Source: Candidatus Woesearchaeota archaeon
Lineage (GTDB): Archaea > Nanobdellota > Nanobdellia > Woesearchaeales > GW2011-AR4
NCBI GenBank assembly: GCA_016784195.1
Contig: JADHVE010000001.1
Coordinates: 1-47,339 of the forward strand
DNA length: 47,339 nt
Reading direction: 5' to 3'
Positions 17,075 through 25,685 of the stretch are shown piece after piece. Under the pieces are notes generated by a model. It made no database searches, was not told the origin of the DNA, and worked only from the letters and a program-made list of their open reading frames with translations. Numbering within the stretch: the first letter of the stretch is position 1; each line of letters begins with the position of its first letter. The position numbers and the translations under genes were made by a program.

Positions 17075-19276
17075 TTATTCCATATACCCATACATATAAT
17101 CAGGCTTATCATAAGGCAATTTAACCTCATTAATTTCATCATCTATATCATCTAAGTCATTCATCTTAATCTTCGAGTCAGAAATTGTATACAGCACATC
17201 ATCCATGTATAAACTTCTTTTGACATTCTCTCCAGAGCCGTACCAGTAATAGCCTGATTTCTTGAACTTCTCTTTATCTTCTACATGGGTTATTCTGCCT
17301 TTAAGTTTAAAGCCATCATCTAAGTCAAGATTAAATACATAAGCCCCCTGAAATGTAAAATCTCCATGCTGCTGAGGCTTTACACCGTCAGGATACTGTT
17401 CTTCATCAATCTCTGCAAGTGTTATAGGAATCACAAGCAGGTTTTTATCTTTTGAAAACAAGAATGCTTTATGCTCCTGTAAAGCATAGCTCTCTGTTCC
17501 CCTATTCCCAATCTCATACTTTGAAATCTCTTTTGGCTTCTCCACATCAGAGACATCAAACAATGCTAATTTAACTCCCTGATACCATGAAAAATCTCCT
17601 TCTTTTGCCTCTATTGATTCCTTACCAATTCCAATTATATGGTCTTCGTCATAAGGATGCAGGTAATCCGAATACCCGGGTATCTTTAATTTTCCCAAAA
17701 CAGAAGGATTTTCAGGGTCCTCTAAATCTATAACAAACAATGGATCAACTTTCCTGAAAGTTACTAAGTAAGCTCTATTGCTCATAAACCTTGCAGAATA
17801 AATACTCTCTCCCGGAGCTAAATCCTCTAACTTTCCAACAATATTCATATCACTATCAAGCACATAGACATTATTTACAGAGCCTCCGCCTGTTCTTGTG
17901 GCTCTTCCAGCTGTTGTTGCAATCCTGAAATAACCGTCAAACTCATCCATTGAAAACTGATTAAGGACTCTTCCTGGAACTTTCCCGCTGCCCTTCAGCT
18001 CTATATCTATCCCACTTATCTTAATCTTTTGGATTATTGTATTCTCCATCTCTTTTTGTATTCTCATCGTAACTTCTTCCATCTTTTCTTCCAGTTCTTT
18101 CTCTAGTTCATCCCTTTTTTCTTCTGTCATCTCAAACATCCATTTTTCAATTATCTGTTGGACTTCATTGAATTTAGAGTTTTCACTTATATCATATCCC
18201 TCTATTTTATTCACCCTCTCCTTTAGCTCAGAAGGCAATACAGGAACAAAAACTTCTGTTATAATTCTCCACTGCTGGTAATAATAAGGCATTCTTTTCT
18301 GGAATGTAATAAAGATATTATCCTGAGAAACAAACATATCCTGTGAAATTCCTTTCAAAATAGTCTTTTCAGAATGGCTGTTATCTTCAAGATTTATAGC
18401 CATTATTGTTGAAAACTCATAACTATCTGGATAGTCCAGATAATAGATATCAGGAGCAGGAACACAACTCTCAGTTACTGTTTCACCTTTTATACTATAA
18501 ATACAAGGCATCAGTATATCACTATTGTAACGCGTATATTCATTAACAATCATGTATACTGTATCCCCTATCATTCTTGAATTAAAGTAATTACCTCTTA
18601 AGATCAGCTTCTCTTCTTCTTTTGGCTCTTCCTTATCAGAAATATCATATACAAGAGCATAAGAATATTGTGATGTGTATGAGGGAAAAGGTATCTTGGC
18701 TATAACTGCATTTTCTTCTATTTCCACCTCAGAACTAATTTTCTCTGGAACTTCCTCAACAAAAACTTTTGGGTCTACCCCTGGAAATGGGCTTTTACTC
18801 TTCTGATAATCAGTCCCAAAAACAACTAATTTGTCTCCATTAATGAAAAATTCCCCTGGAGTTCCTTTAATCTCTATTTCAGATAATAGTTCTGCATCTT
18901 CTGCAGGATAAGCATCAACTATTGCAATTTTATTGCCTGTCAAAACATAAATATATTTGCCGTCATTCTTTACAATATCGGCCTCATCAACGCCTTCTAC
19001 TTGGATGTTTGTTGTGGAATACTCTTCAGCTCTTCCAGCTCCAGCAGCTTGTGCCGTAGGGGCAGCCATATCTGATAAAACAGCTAATGATTCTTTCATC
19101 ATAACTCCGCCATAATACTCTGAACCGCTGTCCGAATTTTTTAAAAAATCTTTCAATTCTTCCTCAGAAGAAAATTTCTTTAAAACCTTTTCAGTTGTAT
19201 CCGGGCTGGAACACGATACCATAAAAATACCCATAATTAAAATCGTTAAAATACAGATTGCATTTGTTTGTTTCAT
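17075..19276 (-). CDS. Beta-propeller domain lipoprotein
   Basis: This secreted beta-propeller domain protein of about 733 aa starts with a signal peptide MKQTNAICILTILIMG and a lipobox MVSC with the lipidated cysteine at residue 22. The mature part has repeated propeller-like blades: VEGVDEADIVKNDGKYIYVL, the KIAIVDAYPAEDAEL region, FMSNRAYLVTFRKVDPLFVI and others. A central charged helical insertion (about 360-420) is rich in Glu and Lys. The family is known in archaea and some bacteria, without a firm function. I chose the ATG at 19276 because an SD-like GGAGG lies 11 nt before it and it gives a cleaner signal peptide than the ATG at 19294. The membrane-anchored regulator gene is directly upstream (about 67 bp), probably in one operon. 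Confidence 0.85.
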   Translation of the reverse strand: MKQTNAICILTILIMGIFMVSCSSPDTTEKVLKKFSSEEELKDFLKNSDSGSEYYGGVMMKESLAVLSDMAAPTAQAAGAGRAEEYSTTNIQVEGVDEADIVKNDGKYIYVLTGNKIAIVDAYPAEDAELLSEIEIKGTPGEFFINGDKLVVFGTDYQKSKSPFPGVDPKVFVEEVPEKISSEVEIEENAVIAKIPFPSYTSQYSYALVYDISDKEEPKEEEKLILRGNYFNSRMIGDTVYMIVNEYTRYNSDILMPCIYSIKGETVTESCVPAPDIYYLDYPDSYEFSTIMAINLEDNSHSEKTILKGISQDMFVSQDNIFITFQKRMPYYYQQWRIITEVFVPVLPSELKERVNKIEGYDISENSKFNEVQQIIEKWMFEMTEEKRDELEKELEEKMEEVTMRIQKEMENTIIQKIKISGIDIELKGSGKVPGRVLNQFSMDEFDGYFRIATTAGRATRTGGGSVNNVYVLDSDMNIVGKLEDLAPGESIYSARFMSNRAYLVTFRKVDPLFVIDLEDPENPSVLGKLKIPGYSDYLHPYDEDHIIGIGKESIEAKEGDFSWYQGVKLALFDVSDVEKPKEISKYEIGNRGTESYALQEHKAFLFSKDKNLLVIPITLAEIDEEQYPDGVKPQQHGDFTFQGAYVFNLDLDDGFKLKGRITHVEDKEKFKKSGYYWYGSGENVKRSLYMDDVLYTISDSKIKMNDLDDIDDEINEVKLPYDKPDYMYGYME

Positions 19277-19343
19277 TTTGAATTTAGCCTCCATTGTTGT
19301 AAATTTTCAAGTTAGTTTTTATTATTTTCTAATCATTCCTAAG

Positions 19344-19970
19344 TTAAGAATTTTCTTTCTTAAAATAGCTGAGTATCAAATAAACAATTATTGCAAATAC
19401 CGCTCCCAAAAAGAACCATAACGCAATATTCTGCCATAAATGAGTTTGCAAAGCTTTTTCTGCTGCTTCAGCTGCAACTGGCACAGCCCTAACAGAAGAT
19501 TCTGCCATTTCAGTAGCAGCATCAAACGCCTGCATAGAAGCTTTTCCCATGACTGATGTTGGCTTTTGAATAAAGTTAGTTGTTAACTGTATCAATCCAG
19601 CTGCCCCTGCAGTAATCAAAGCAACAGGTAAGATATTCTTTAATTTCTGCTTTAATCCTGAAGTTTTTGTCTTTTTAGGGGCTATTATGATGTATTTATT
19701 CGCTAATTTATACCTGTTAACCTCACGGCCTTTTTTGCTGTAATGAAATTCATCTGCATTTACAAGTCCTGAATCCATCAGCTGCTTTAAATTATAATGT
19801 ATTGTTGATATTGGCAATGACAGTTTATCTGCAATTTCTGATTCTGTAGCATACTCCTTGCTTGCAAGAAAATCAAGAATCTTCTTACAGGATTCATTGC
19901 TAATAACATTAGCTATCTTATTTATTTTTTTGTCTTCCAAAGACAATAAAATCAAATTTTTCTTTGCCAT
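19344..19970 (-). CDS. Membrane-anchored winged-helix regulator
   Basis: This 208-aa protein has an N-terminal winged-helix domain of the ArsR type (SNESCKKILDFLASKEY, ATESEIADKLSLPISTIHYN, LKQLMDSGLVNADEFHY) and two C-terminal membrane helices (near LPVALITAGAAGLIQLTTNF and NIALWFFLGAVFAIIVYLIL) with an Ala-rich segment between them that should lie outside. It is a one-component membrane-bound regulator that could sense an envelope signal and act on DNA directly. I chose ATG at 19970 because a TATA box (19992-20000) lies inside the longer open frame; the transcript is then leaderless. The lipoprotein gene downstream is its likely partner or target. A perfect palindrome precedes the promoter. 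Confidence 0.83.
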   Translation of the reverse strand: MAKKNLILLSLEDKKINKIANVISNESCKKILDFLASKEYATESEIADKLSLPISTIHYNLKQLMDSGLVNADEFHYSKKGREVNRYKLANKYIIIAPKKTKTSGLKQKLKNILPVALITAGAAGLIQLTTNFIQKPTSVMGKASMQAFDAATEMAESSVRAVPVAAEAAEKALQTHLWQNIALWFFLGAVFAIIVYLILSYFKKENS

Positions 19971-19991
19971 AGAAATAAGATTAGTAAAACC

Positions 19992-20030
19992 TTTATAAAT
20001 ACTTTTCTTAAGCTTCAAATTGATTTGAAG
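19992..20030 (-). promoter_or_regulatory. TATA box and palindromic operator of the regulator gene
   Basis: TTTATAAA-type box at 19992-20000. CTTCAAAT-TG-ATTTGAAG at 20013-20030 is a perfect inverted repeat 13 bp upstream of it, of the size bound by winged-helix dimers. Autoregulation is inferred. Confidence 0.55.
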
Positions 20031-20074
20031 TTAAATATTACATTTTACCAGTAGTGCTTTTAAGATATAGCCTT

Positions 20075-20132
20075 ATTTCATGAAAATTCAAAACATTTTC
20101 AGGACACTAAAAATCTTTGATTTTTGCGTGTG
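20075..20132 (-). repeat. Hairpin-pair module joined to element copy C
   Basis: Nearly identical to 11291-11349: TGAAAAT/ATTTTCA and AAAAATC-TTT-GATTTTT flanked by ACAC/GTGT. Confidence 0.65.
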
Positions 20133-20250
20133 AATATTTTTTAGTTTTGTTTTTTGTTATTTTTTTAGTTTTTTAAAATTATAAAAATAAAAAATCATAA
20201 CACAACTAGGTTCCTCATTAATTGTTATTCTGTTTCTTCTCTATTGGCAT
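20131..20250 (-). repeat. Intergenic element copy C, upstream of the regulator gene
   Basis: This is the most diverged family member. In the sense of the regulator gene: AACAATTAATGAGGAACC, TAGTTGTGTTATGA, then T-rich and A-rich tracts ending CAAAACTAAAAAATATTCAC. The inner TTGTG arm of the hairpin is lost. Confidence 0.55.
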
Positions 20251-20358
20251 TTTTATTATTGGTCATCTTTTTATTAGATAAACTACTAAACCTTACCTGA
20301 TAACCAAAATCATTTATTATTAACAATCTTTTTAAATTAATCTTCTTTTCCAAAATAT

Positions 20359-21018
20359 ATGAAACACAAACTAGTCTGCTTTGATGTTGACGGGACTTTG
20401 ATAGATAATGTTGAATACTCATGGAGTGTATTCCATGATTTCTTCCAGGTAGACCCAAAAAGAAGGGAAAAGGCAAAAAAAGCATTCTACAGCAATGAAA
20501 TTTCTTATCTTGAATGGGCTGAGCATGACTTAAACTTATGGATGGAAAAAAATGCAAAAAAACAGGATTTCATTAAGGCAATAAAGCACGCAAACCTCCA
20601 ACTGATGGAAGGCGCATTAGAGACATTAAGCGAGCTGAAAAAAAGAAATATTAAATTAGCAATAATCTCAGGAAGTATAAGCATTATCTTGGAGCATTTC
20701 ATCCCTAATTATAAAGAAATTTTTGATGACATCTTCATAAGCTGGATAGACTTTGATGAGCAAGGCAGCATAAAAAAAATAAACGCCACATCTTTTGACA
20801 TGGACCAGAAATCAGCAGCTTTAAAGCAGATAGCAGAAAGGGAACACTTAAGCTTAAAAGAATGCGTCTTTGTTGGCGACCATGATAATGACCTGAAAAT
20901 AGCAGAAGAAGCAGGCCTAAGCATAGCATTTAACGCCCATTCTGAAGAATTAAAAAAAATCTCAGATATAACCATAGCAAAAAAGGATTTAAGGGAGATT
21001 TTGAAGTATATTTCATGA
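20359..21018 (+). CDS. HAD-family phosphatase, phosphoserine phosphatase-like
   Basis: This 219-aa haloacid dehalogenase phosphatase has motif I FDVDGTLID (catalytic D9 and D11 region), motif II IISGS, a conserved Lys (QKSAALKQI) and motif IV FVGDHDNDLKIAEEAGL. The cap insertion between motifs I and II is helical, as in the SerB-like HAD-IB group. SerB activity (serine synthesis) is possible, but related archaeal proteins act on other small phosphates. ATG at 20359 follows a TTTTTAAATTAA box by about 25 nt, so it is probably leaderless. It is convergent with the CoA operon; paired hairpins lie in the 39-bp gap. Confidence 0.8.
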   Translation: MKHKLVCFDVDGTLIDNVEYSWSVFHDFFQVDPKRREKAKKAFYSNEISYLEWAEHDLNLWMEKNAKKQDFIKAIKHANLQLMEGALETLSELKKRNIKLAIISGSISIILEHFIPNYKEIFDDIFISWIDFDEQGSIKKINATSFDMDQKSAALKQIAEREHLSLKECVFVGDHDNDLKIAEEAGLSIAFNAHSEELKKISDITIAKKDLREILKYIS

Positions 21019-21022
21019 TTTG

Positions 21023-21070
21023 TCAAAAATCAAGATTTTTGAGAATGCTCATAATTTTCAAGAAAATTCT
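21023..21070. terminator. Convergent-gene hairpins
   Basis: CAAAAATC-AA-GATTTTTG (about 21024-21041) and AATTTTC-AA-GAAAATT (about 21053-21068) lie between the HAD gene and the end of the PPS gene. They may mark bidirectional termination; the second overlaps the PPS stop. Confidence 0.4.
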
Positions 21071-21795
21071 GACATTTTTATTCTCTCCAAAGCATCATTT
21101 AATATTTTTTTATTATCATATTTTTTAATTTTATTTTTTAAAATCCTTCCATTATATTTCTTATAATGATTTATTTTTTTTATTAATAATGAAATTGCTC
21201 TTGAAATATTATCTATGATTGTAACATTTGCAGATTTTGCTGTTCGTGATAAGGGGTTTAAGTCAACTGTAATGACTTTCTTTCCATTATTTCTCAAAGC
21301 CTCACACCTATCTCCATCTTCTAAAGGAACAAATACCACATCAGAGTTTGCAATTCCATCTTTGTTAGCAAATCTTCTGTTATGATCAATTTTTTTCAGG
21401 TATTCTGTGTTAGGGAGCAGAACTTCTTTTGCACCTTTTTTAATCAGATGATTTTTAATTTTCCTTTCTCTCATCTTGGAACTATGAAATATATTAACCT
21501 CCAGTTTTGCAGGAATTATTTTTGATAGTTTTACCAATTCCTTTGGCACCAACGCAGCTGCATTACCATTAACAGAAACAACAGGCCTTTTTGCTAATAA
21601 CAACAAGGCAGCAGCAGCCTCAATAGCTTCAACAGCAAATTTATTTGTTTTCTCTCCAATCAGATAATCAAAAGCTTCCCCCCTTCCATGTGCTATCAGC
21701 CCATGCTCAGAAGTTATCCCTTTTTTTACTCCATCCACTATCAAGTCTCTTGTTTTTAAAGATATATATCTCGGATGTGATTTTGGAACTGTCAT
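21058..21795 (-). CDS. 4-phosphopantoate--beta-alanine ligase (phosphopantothenate synthetase)
   Basis: This is the archaeal enzyme joining 4-phosphopantoate and beta-alanine in CoA synthesis. The start region VPKSHPRYISLKTRDLIVDG matches the family. AHGRGEAFDYLIGE, the Ala-rich helix EAIEAAAALLLLAKRPVVSV and HSSKMRERKIKNHLIKKGAKE (quoted loosely) are typical, as is DLNPLSRTAKSA near the end. The best start is ATG at 21795, which overlaps the pantoate kinase stop as ATGA, so translation is probably coupled; three extra codons upstream are unlikely to be used. It is the last gene of the CoA operon. Confidence 0.88.
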   Translation of the reverse strand: MTVPKSHPRYISLKTRDLIVDGVKKGITSEHGLIAHGRGEAFDYLIGEKTNKFAVEAIEAAAALLLLAKRPVVSVNGNAAALVPKELVKLSKIIPAKLEVNIFHSSKMRERKIKNHLIKKGAKEVLLPNTEYLKKIDHNRRFANKDGIANSDVVFVPLEDGDRCEALRNNGKKVITVDLNPLSRTAKSANVTIIDNISRAISLLIKKINHYKKYNGRILKNKIKKYDNKKILNDALERIKMSEFS

Positions 21796-22640
21796 AACAA
21801 ACAAGCCCTCTTATCTGCTATTTTAACCATTCTGCAGCCTTTAAATCTTTTGTCACTGAAAACAGCATTCCCTAGCATTATCATGCTGGCATTTCCATTG
21901 TTTTTTTCAATTGTCTTAATTACATCTTTTATTTTTTCATCTTTTAATAACCCGCTATCCACGGCAAATTCTTTAGATATGCTTATTAGTTTGTTTAATT
22001 GAGGTTTTTTTAATGATTTTATCTTTTTTAATGAATTGATTCCTGCTTGGTTTATTTTATTTTTAATTTTTTTATTTGTGATCATCTTTTTTGTGTCTAA
22101 CCTACTAAAGACTTTATAGTAGATTTTTTTATTTTTAATATTCAATCTTTTAACTTTGAATTTATAGCTGGGTTCATATTTTATCAAAAAGCCGCCATAG
22201 TATTGGTTAATCACATCTCCCAGGCCTGTTTTGTTTTCAACCTCTGCAATGTGGGCGATTTTTGCCGGTTCTTTTTTCAATTTTAATAATGCATTTAGCG
22301 CATATGCTGTTGCTAATGCAGACGCTCCGCTTATTCCAAAACCGCAGCTTAAAGGCAATTGGGATTTAATCCTTATTTCAAGATTTTCATTGTTTTTGTT
22401 TAATTTTTTGACAACTGTTTCAACAGTGGGGAATTTTATTTTTTTGTTGTTGAAATAAAGGGTTACTTTATTTTTAATCTTTTTTGATTGTCTTTTTTTA
22501 ATAGTTATTTTTTTTATTGATACTGTAACTCCTTTATTAACAGTAAAACCCATACCTAAAGAGCCTTTCTTAGAAGAATTTTTATTATCCACAATAGAAA
22601 AAATACAGCTGATGTTTGCAGGAGCAAAAGCCTTAACCAT
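21792..22640 (-). CDS. Pantoate kinase (GHMP family)
   Basis: This archaeal pantoate kinase makes 4-phosphopantoate from pantoate and ATP. It has the GHMP start MVKAFAPANISCIFSI and the ATP-binding motif LPLSCGFGISGASALA (PLSxGxGxSGA). It is 282 aa, a normal length. With PPS it replaces the bacterial order of steps, in which pantothenate is made first and phosphorylated later. It begins directly after the coaBC stop codon and overlaps the PPS start by four bases. No other promoter is visible. Confidence 0.87.
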   Translation of the reverse strand: MVKAFAPANISCIFSIVDNKNSSKKGSLGMGFTVNKGVTVSIKKITIKKRQSKKIKNKVTLYFNNKKIKFPTVETVVKKLNKNNENLEIRIKSQLPLSCGFGISGASALATAYALNALLKLKKEPAKIAHIAEVENKTGLGDVINQYYGGFLIKYEPSYKFKVKRLNIKNKKIYYKVFSRLDTKKMITNKKIKNKINQAGINSLKKIKSLKKPQLNKLISISKEFAVDSGLLKDEKIKDVIKTIEKNNGNASMIMLGNAVFSDKRFKGCRMVKIADKRACLL

Positions 22641-23864
22641 TTACAACCTCTTTTTTATCTCATCCAGAACTTTGTTTCCGATAATTCTCTTATCTGCTAA
22701 TTTAAGATTGTTGATATTTTTTTCTTTGTCAACAATAATTACTTTGTTTGTCTCTACATCAAAGCCCGCATTTGCGTTGCCTATGTCATTTGCAACAATC
22801 AAATCAGCGTCTGCGCTTTTTAATAAACTATAGCTTCTTTTTATCAGTTCTTCCTCAGTAACATTATACTCTGCCTTGAATCCTACTAGGAATATATTTT
22901 TATTTATATTCTTAATTTTTTCAAAAATCTTTGTTGTCGGAGTTAGTTCCAGATGCAAATCCTGGCTGCTTTTGATTTTCTCATTAATTTTGTTGTTTAA
23001 TTTAAAATCTGAAACAGCAGCAGCATGAACTATTACATCATTATTCAGGTTTTCTTTTATTTTATCAAATAAGTCCTTTACTGAATAAATTGTTATATCC
23101 TTGATTCCAAAAAACATTGGCTCAACTGAGTCTTTTCCCCTTATCAAGGTAACTTCTGCTCCTCTTTTAGCAGCTTCCTCAGCCAGATAAACACCTTGTT
23201 TTCCTGAGCTTTTGTTTGTGATGACCCTAACCGGGTCAATATCTTCAATAGTTGCTCCTGCTGTCACTAAGATCTTTTTTCCTTTTAGGTCATTTCTTTT
23301 TCCTAAAACCGATTCTGTTTTTTCAATAACCTTGTCAAAGGTTGCTAAACGTCCAATGCCATGATAACCGCAGGCTAAAACACCTTTCTCAGGATTAACA
23401 AACTCATAGCCTATTTTCTTCAATTTAGAAACATTCTCCTGCATTGCCTGATTATACCACATCTTCACATTCATCGCAGGGCAGATAATAACTGGAGCCT
23501 GGGTTGCCATTACAGTGCTGCAAATAAGAGTATCTGCTATGCCATTAGCAATCTTTCCGATTGTATTTGCAGTACACGGGCAGAGCAGGATAATATCTGC
23601 TTTATCGGCGAGAGAGATGTGTTTCATTTCTTTGTCATTCTTTAAATAATCTCTGAAGTCCATACCTGGAGCGAATTGCTCAAAAGAAACGGGGTTGCCG
23701 GATGCTTTTTCAAATTCTTCCGGGTCAACTAAGTGAGTTGCATTTTTGCTCATCAGAACATCAACATTAGCACCTTTTTGTTTTAGGATTTTTATTAGCT
23801 CTAAGTCCTTGTAAGCAGATATGCTTGATGCAATTCCTAATACAATATTTTTGTTTTGAAGCAT
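22641..23864 (-). CDS. coaBC: Bifunctional phosphopantothenoylcysteine decarboxylase/synthetase
   Basis: This enzyme makes 4-phosphopantetheine from phosphopantothenate and cysteine. The N-terminal flavin-dependent CoaC half (about 1-180) starts KNIVLGIASSISAYKDLELI and includes the PCTANTIGKIANGIADTL and CPAMNVKMW motifs. The CoaB half (about 190-407) has ATIEDIDPVRVITNKSSGKQ and the KIKSSQDLHLELTPTTKIFE stretch that holds the nucleotide. Length 407 is standard. It is the second gene of the CoA operon; panB ends 76 bp upstream, and pantoate kinase starts directly after. Confidence 0.92.
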   Translation of the reverse strand: MLQNKNIVLGIASSISAYKDLELIKILKQKGANVDVLMSKNATHLVDPEEFEKASGNPVSFEQFAPGMDFRDYLKNDKEMKHISLADKADIILLCPCTANTIGKIANGIADTLICSTVMATQAPVIICPAMNVKMWYNQAMQENVSKLKKIGYEFVNPEKGVLACGYHGIGRLATFDKVIEKTESVLGKRNDLKGKKILVTAGATIEDIDPVRVITNKSSGKQGVYLAEEAAKRGAEVTLIRGKDSVEPMFFGIKDITIYSVKDLFDKIKENLNNDVIVHAAAVSDFKLNNKINEKIKSSQDLHLELTPTTKIFEKIKNINKNIFLVGFKAEYNVTEEELIKRSYSLLKSADADLIVANDIGNANAGFDVETNKVIIVDKEKNINNLKLADKRIIGNKVLDEIKKRL

Positions 23865-23940
23865 TTTATCAATTTTTAATTTTCAATTAATTTAAAAATT
23901 TTTGAATTTTTTTTTCAATGAATTTTTTATCAATTAATCT

Positions 23941-24708
23941 TTAATGAAAACTAAATTCATCTGTAGGAAACTTTCCTTCCTTAACCTCTTTATTGTACTG
24001 CCTAAAAGCCTTTCGCATTTCTTCAGCAATATTTGCATATCTTTTGACAAACTTTGGTTTGAATTTCTCAAACAAGCCCAAAATATCATGCATAACCAAA
24101 ACCTGCCCGTCGCAATAAATCCCTGCGCCAATCCCTATTGTTGGTATTGAAATCTCTTCAGTAATCTTCTTTGCCAGCTCCAAAGGAACACATTCTAGAA
24201 CTATAGCAAAACAGCCTGCTTTCTCAAGTTCTTTAGACTCTTCAATTATTTTTTCAGCATCCTCTTCTGCTTTCCCCTGAACCTTAAAGTCAGTTACAGT
24301 CTGAGGAGTTAATCCAATATGTCCCATAACTTCCATACCTTCTTTAACCAATGCCCTGGCAATTTTATGTTGATTCTCAATCTTAATACAGTCAGCTCCA
24401 GCCTCAATCAATTTTCTTGCATTTTCAACAGCATCTTCAAGATTATCATAACTGCCTACAGGCAAATCCCCTACCAATAAAGATTTTTTAACAGCCCTTC
24501 CAACTGCTTCTGTATGCCTTATCATATCATTCATGGTAACTCTTAAAGTATTCTCATACCCTAAAACAACCATTCCTAGACTATCGCCTACTAAAATCAT
24601 ATCTACCACACCGTCCATTATGTTTGCAGTAGGAAAATCATAAGCTGTCAACATGCTTATCTTCTCCTCTCCTTTCATTGATTTTATTTTATCTATTTTT
24701 ATTTTCAT
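23941..24708 (-). CDS. panB: Ketopantoate hydroxymethyltransferase
   Basis: This TIM-barrel enzyme adds a hydroxymethyl group from methylene-tetrahydrofolate or methanopterin to 2-ketoisovalerate, the first committed step to pantoate. Motifs: LTAYDFPTANIMDGVVDMIL, VGDSLGMVVLGYENT (metal-binding VGDSL), DLPVGSY, KIENQ and GHIGLTPQ, and near the end IPTIGIGAGIYCDGQVLV. It is 255 aa and complete. It is the first gene of the CoA operon. A possible TATA box CTTTTAAATG lies about 35 nt upstream of the ATG. Ketopantoate reductase (panE) and an aspartate decarboxylase are not in the window. Confidence 0.92.
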   Translation of the reverse strand: MKIKIDKIKSMKGEEKISMLTAYDFPTANIMDGVVDMILVGDSLGMVVLGYENTLRVTMNDMIRHTEAVGRAVKKSLLVGDLPVGSYDNLEDAVENARKLIEAGADCIKIENQHKIARALVKEGMEVMGHIGLTPQTVTDFKVQGKAEEDAEKIIEESKELEKAGCFAIVLECVPLELAKKITEEISIPTIGIGAGIYCDGQVLVMHDILGLFEKFKPKFVKRYANIAEEMRKAFRQYNKEVKEGKFPTDEFSFH

Positions 24709-25048
24709 ATTTAATGGAGAAACATTTTTTCATTTAAAAGCTTATTCTTTCTCTTGCTCTAGTAAAACCTCTGCCATTAATTGTCATTGAGCTCAAAATT
24801 TCTTCATAAGGCTATAGAGGAGTATATATCTGAAAAATCAAACAACATTATACATATTTAATTTTTCTACTACCTCCAAGTATACTAGCTGAACATATGT
24901 TCAGGTGCAGCGAACTAGAGGAGTTTACCAGAACCATAACAAGAAAATTTTTTATATTACCTAAGAAGATTGGTTAATATAGCTTATTAAGTAAACAACC
25001 TACAATATTCCTCATGCTGGGCAGTAAAATAATGAAGTTAACCTTACT
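24709..25048. other. Gene-free stretch with a 16-bp palindrome
   Basis: 340 bp between panB and the first ParB-like gene. The only clear structure is the perfect palindrome CTGAACATATGTTCAG at 24889-24904, an operator-like site. No SD-linked open frame was found. Confidence 0.5.
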
Positions 25049-25681
25049 ATGAAAACCAGAATTGTTAAACTAATTTATCAGTATGAGCCTAACAAAAATT
25101 TAATTAAAGTTTCTATCTCCAAGATTCCTATCTCAAAAGCATGTTTCACAATATACGGTGCAGTAGATTTCTTTTTGCGTAATATATTTTTAAAGTCAAA
25201 ATTTAAAACATCTTTTAAGCCAGTTACAAATAAAATTCTATTAGGTGATATAATAAACCTCCATAATGATACGGGAGTAAAAGATATATCTAAAATAAAC
25301 TCTATGACCAATCAAATAATTTCTGGAAAGGATGTTTATAATACTAATGGGCTGCCTAATATAAGGCTAGTTAAAACTAAGGATAGCCATTGGGTTTTAT
25401 TCGATGGGCACCATACTATGCTTGCGTATATGTTTGCAGGGAGGAAATATCTACATGAAACGCCGCATTTGATAGTTGAAGGCGGAATAACTGAGTATGC
25501 TTCAGACAAAGAAATTAATATATTTTTTGGAGAACACAAATCTAAATTAAAGAATGATGATTGGAGAAAATACGTAATTAATTGGCAGGCTCAAAAAGAA
25601 AAACAACTCTGTAATCGTATTCAAAAAAATATGAAAGAGCTTTTTGAATCCTTATCTAAGAAATTTCTAAGCTTGAACTGA
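25049..25681 (+). CDS. ParB-like protein, unknown role
   Basis: This 210-aa protein has at about residues 92-140 a ParB/sulfiredoxin-fold signature: SGKDVYNTNGLPNIRLVKTK, then WVLFDGHHTMLAYMFAGRKY. The DGHHT box matches the nucleotide-binding DGxHR box of ParB N-domains, with Thr in place of Arg. No helix-turn-helix domain is apparent and the protein is too short for a full partition ParB. It may bind or hydrolyse nucleotides as some stand-alone members do. It converges with a second protein carrying a similar box, with only 4 bp between the stops. Confidence 0.55.
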   Translation: MKTRIVKLIYQYEPNKNLIKVSISKIPISKACFTIYGAVDFFLRNIFLKSKFKTSFKPVTNKILLGDIINLHNDTGVKDISKINSMTNQIISGKDVYNTNGLPNIRLVKTKDSHWVLFDGHHTMLAYMFAGRKYLHETPHLIVEGGITEYASDKEINIFFGEHKSKLKNDDWRKYVINWQAQKEKQLCNRIQKNMKELFESLSKKFLSLN

Positions 25682-25685
25682 TTAT

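Noticed and set aside
19971..20018. Longer start for the winged-helix regulator (TTG at 20018)
   Set aside because: The TATA box lies within this stretch, so it cannot be in the mRNA from that promoter.
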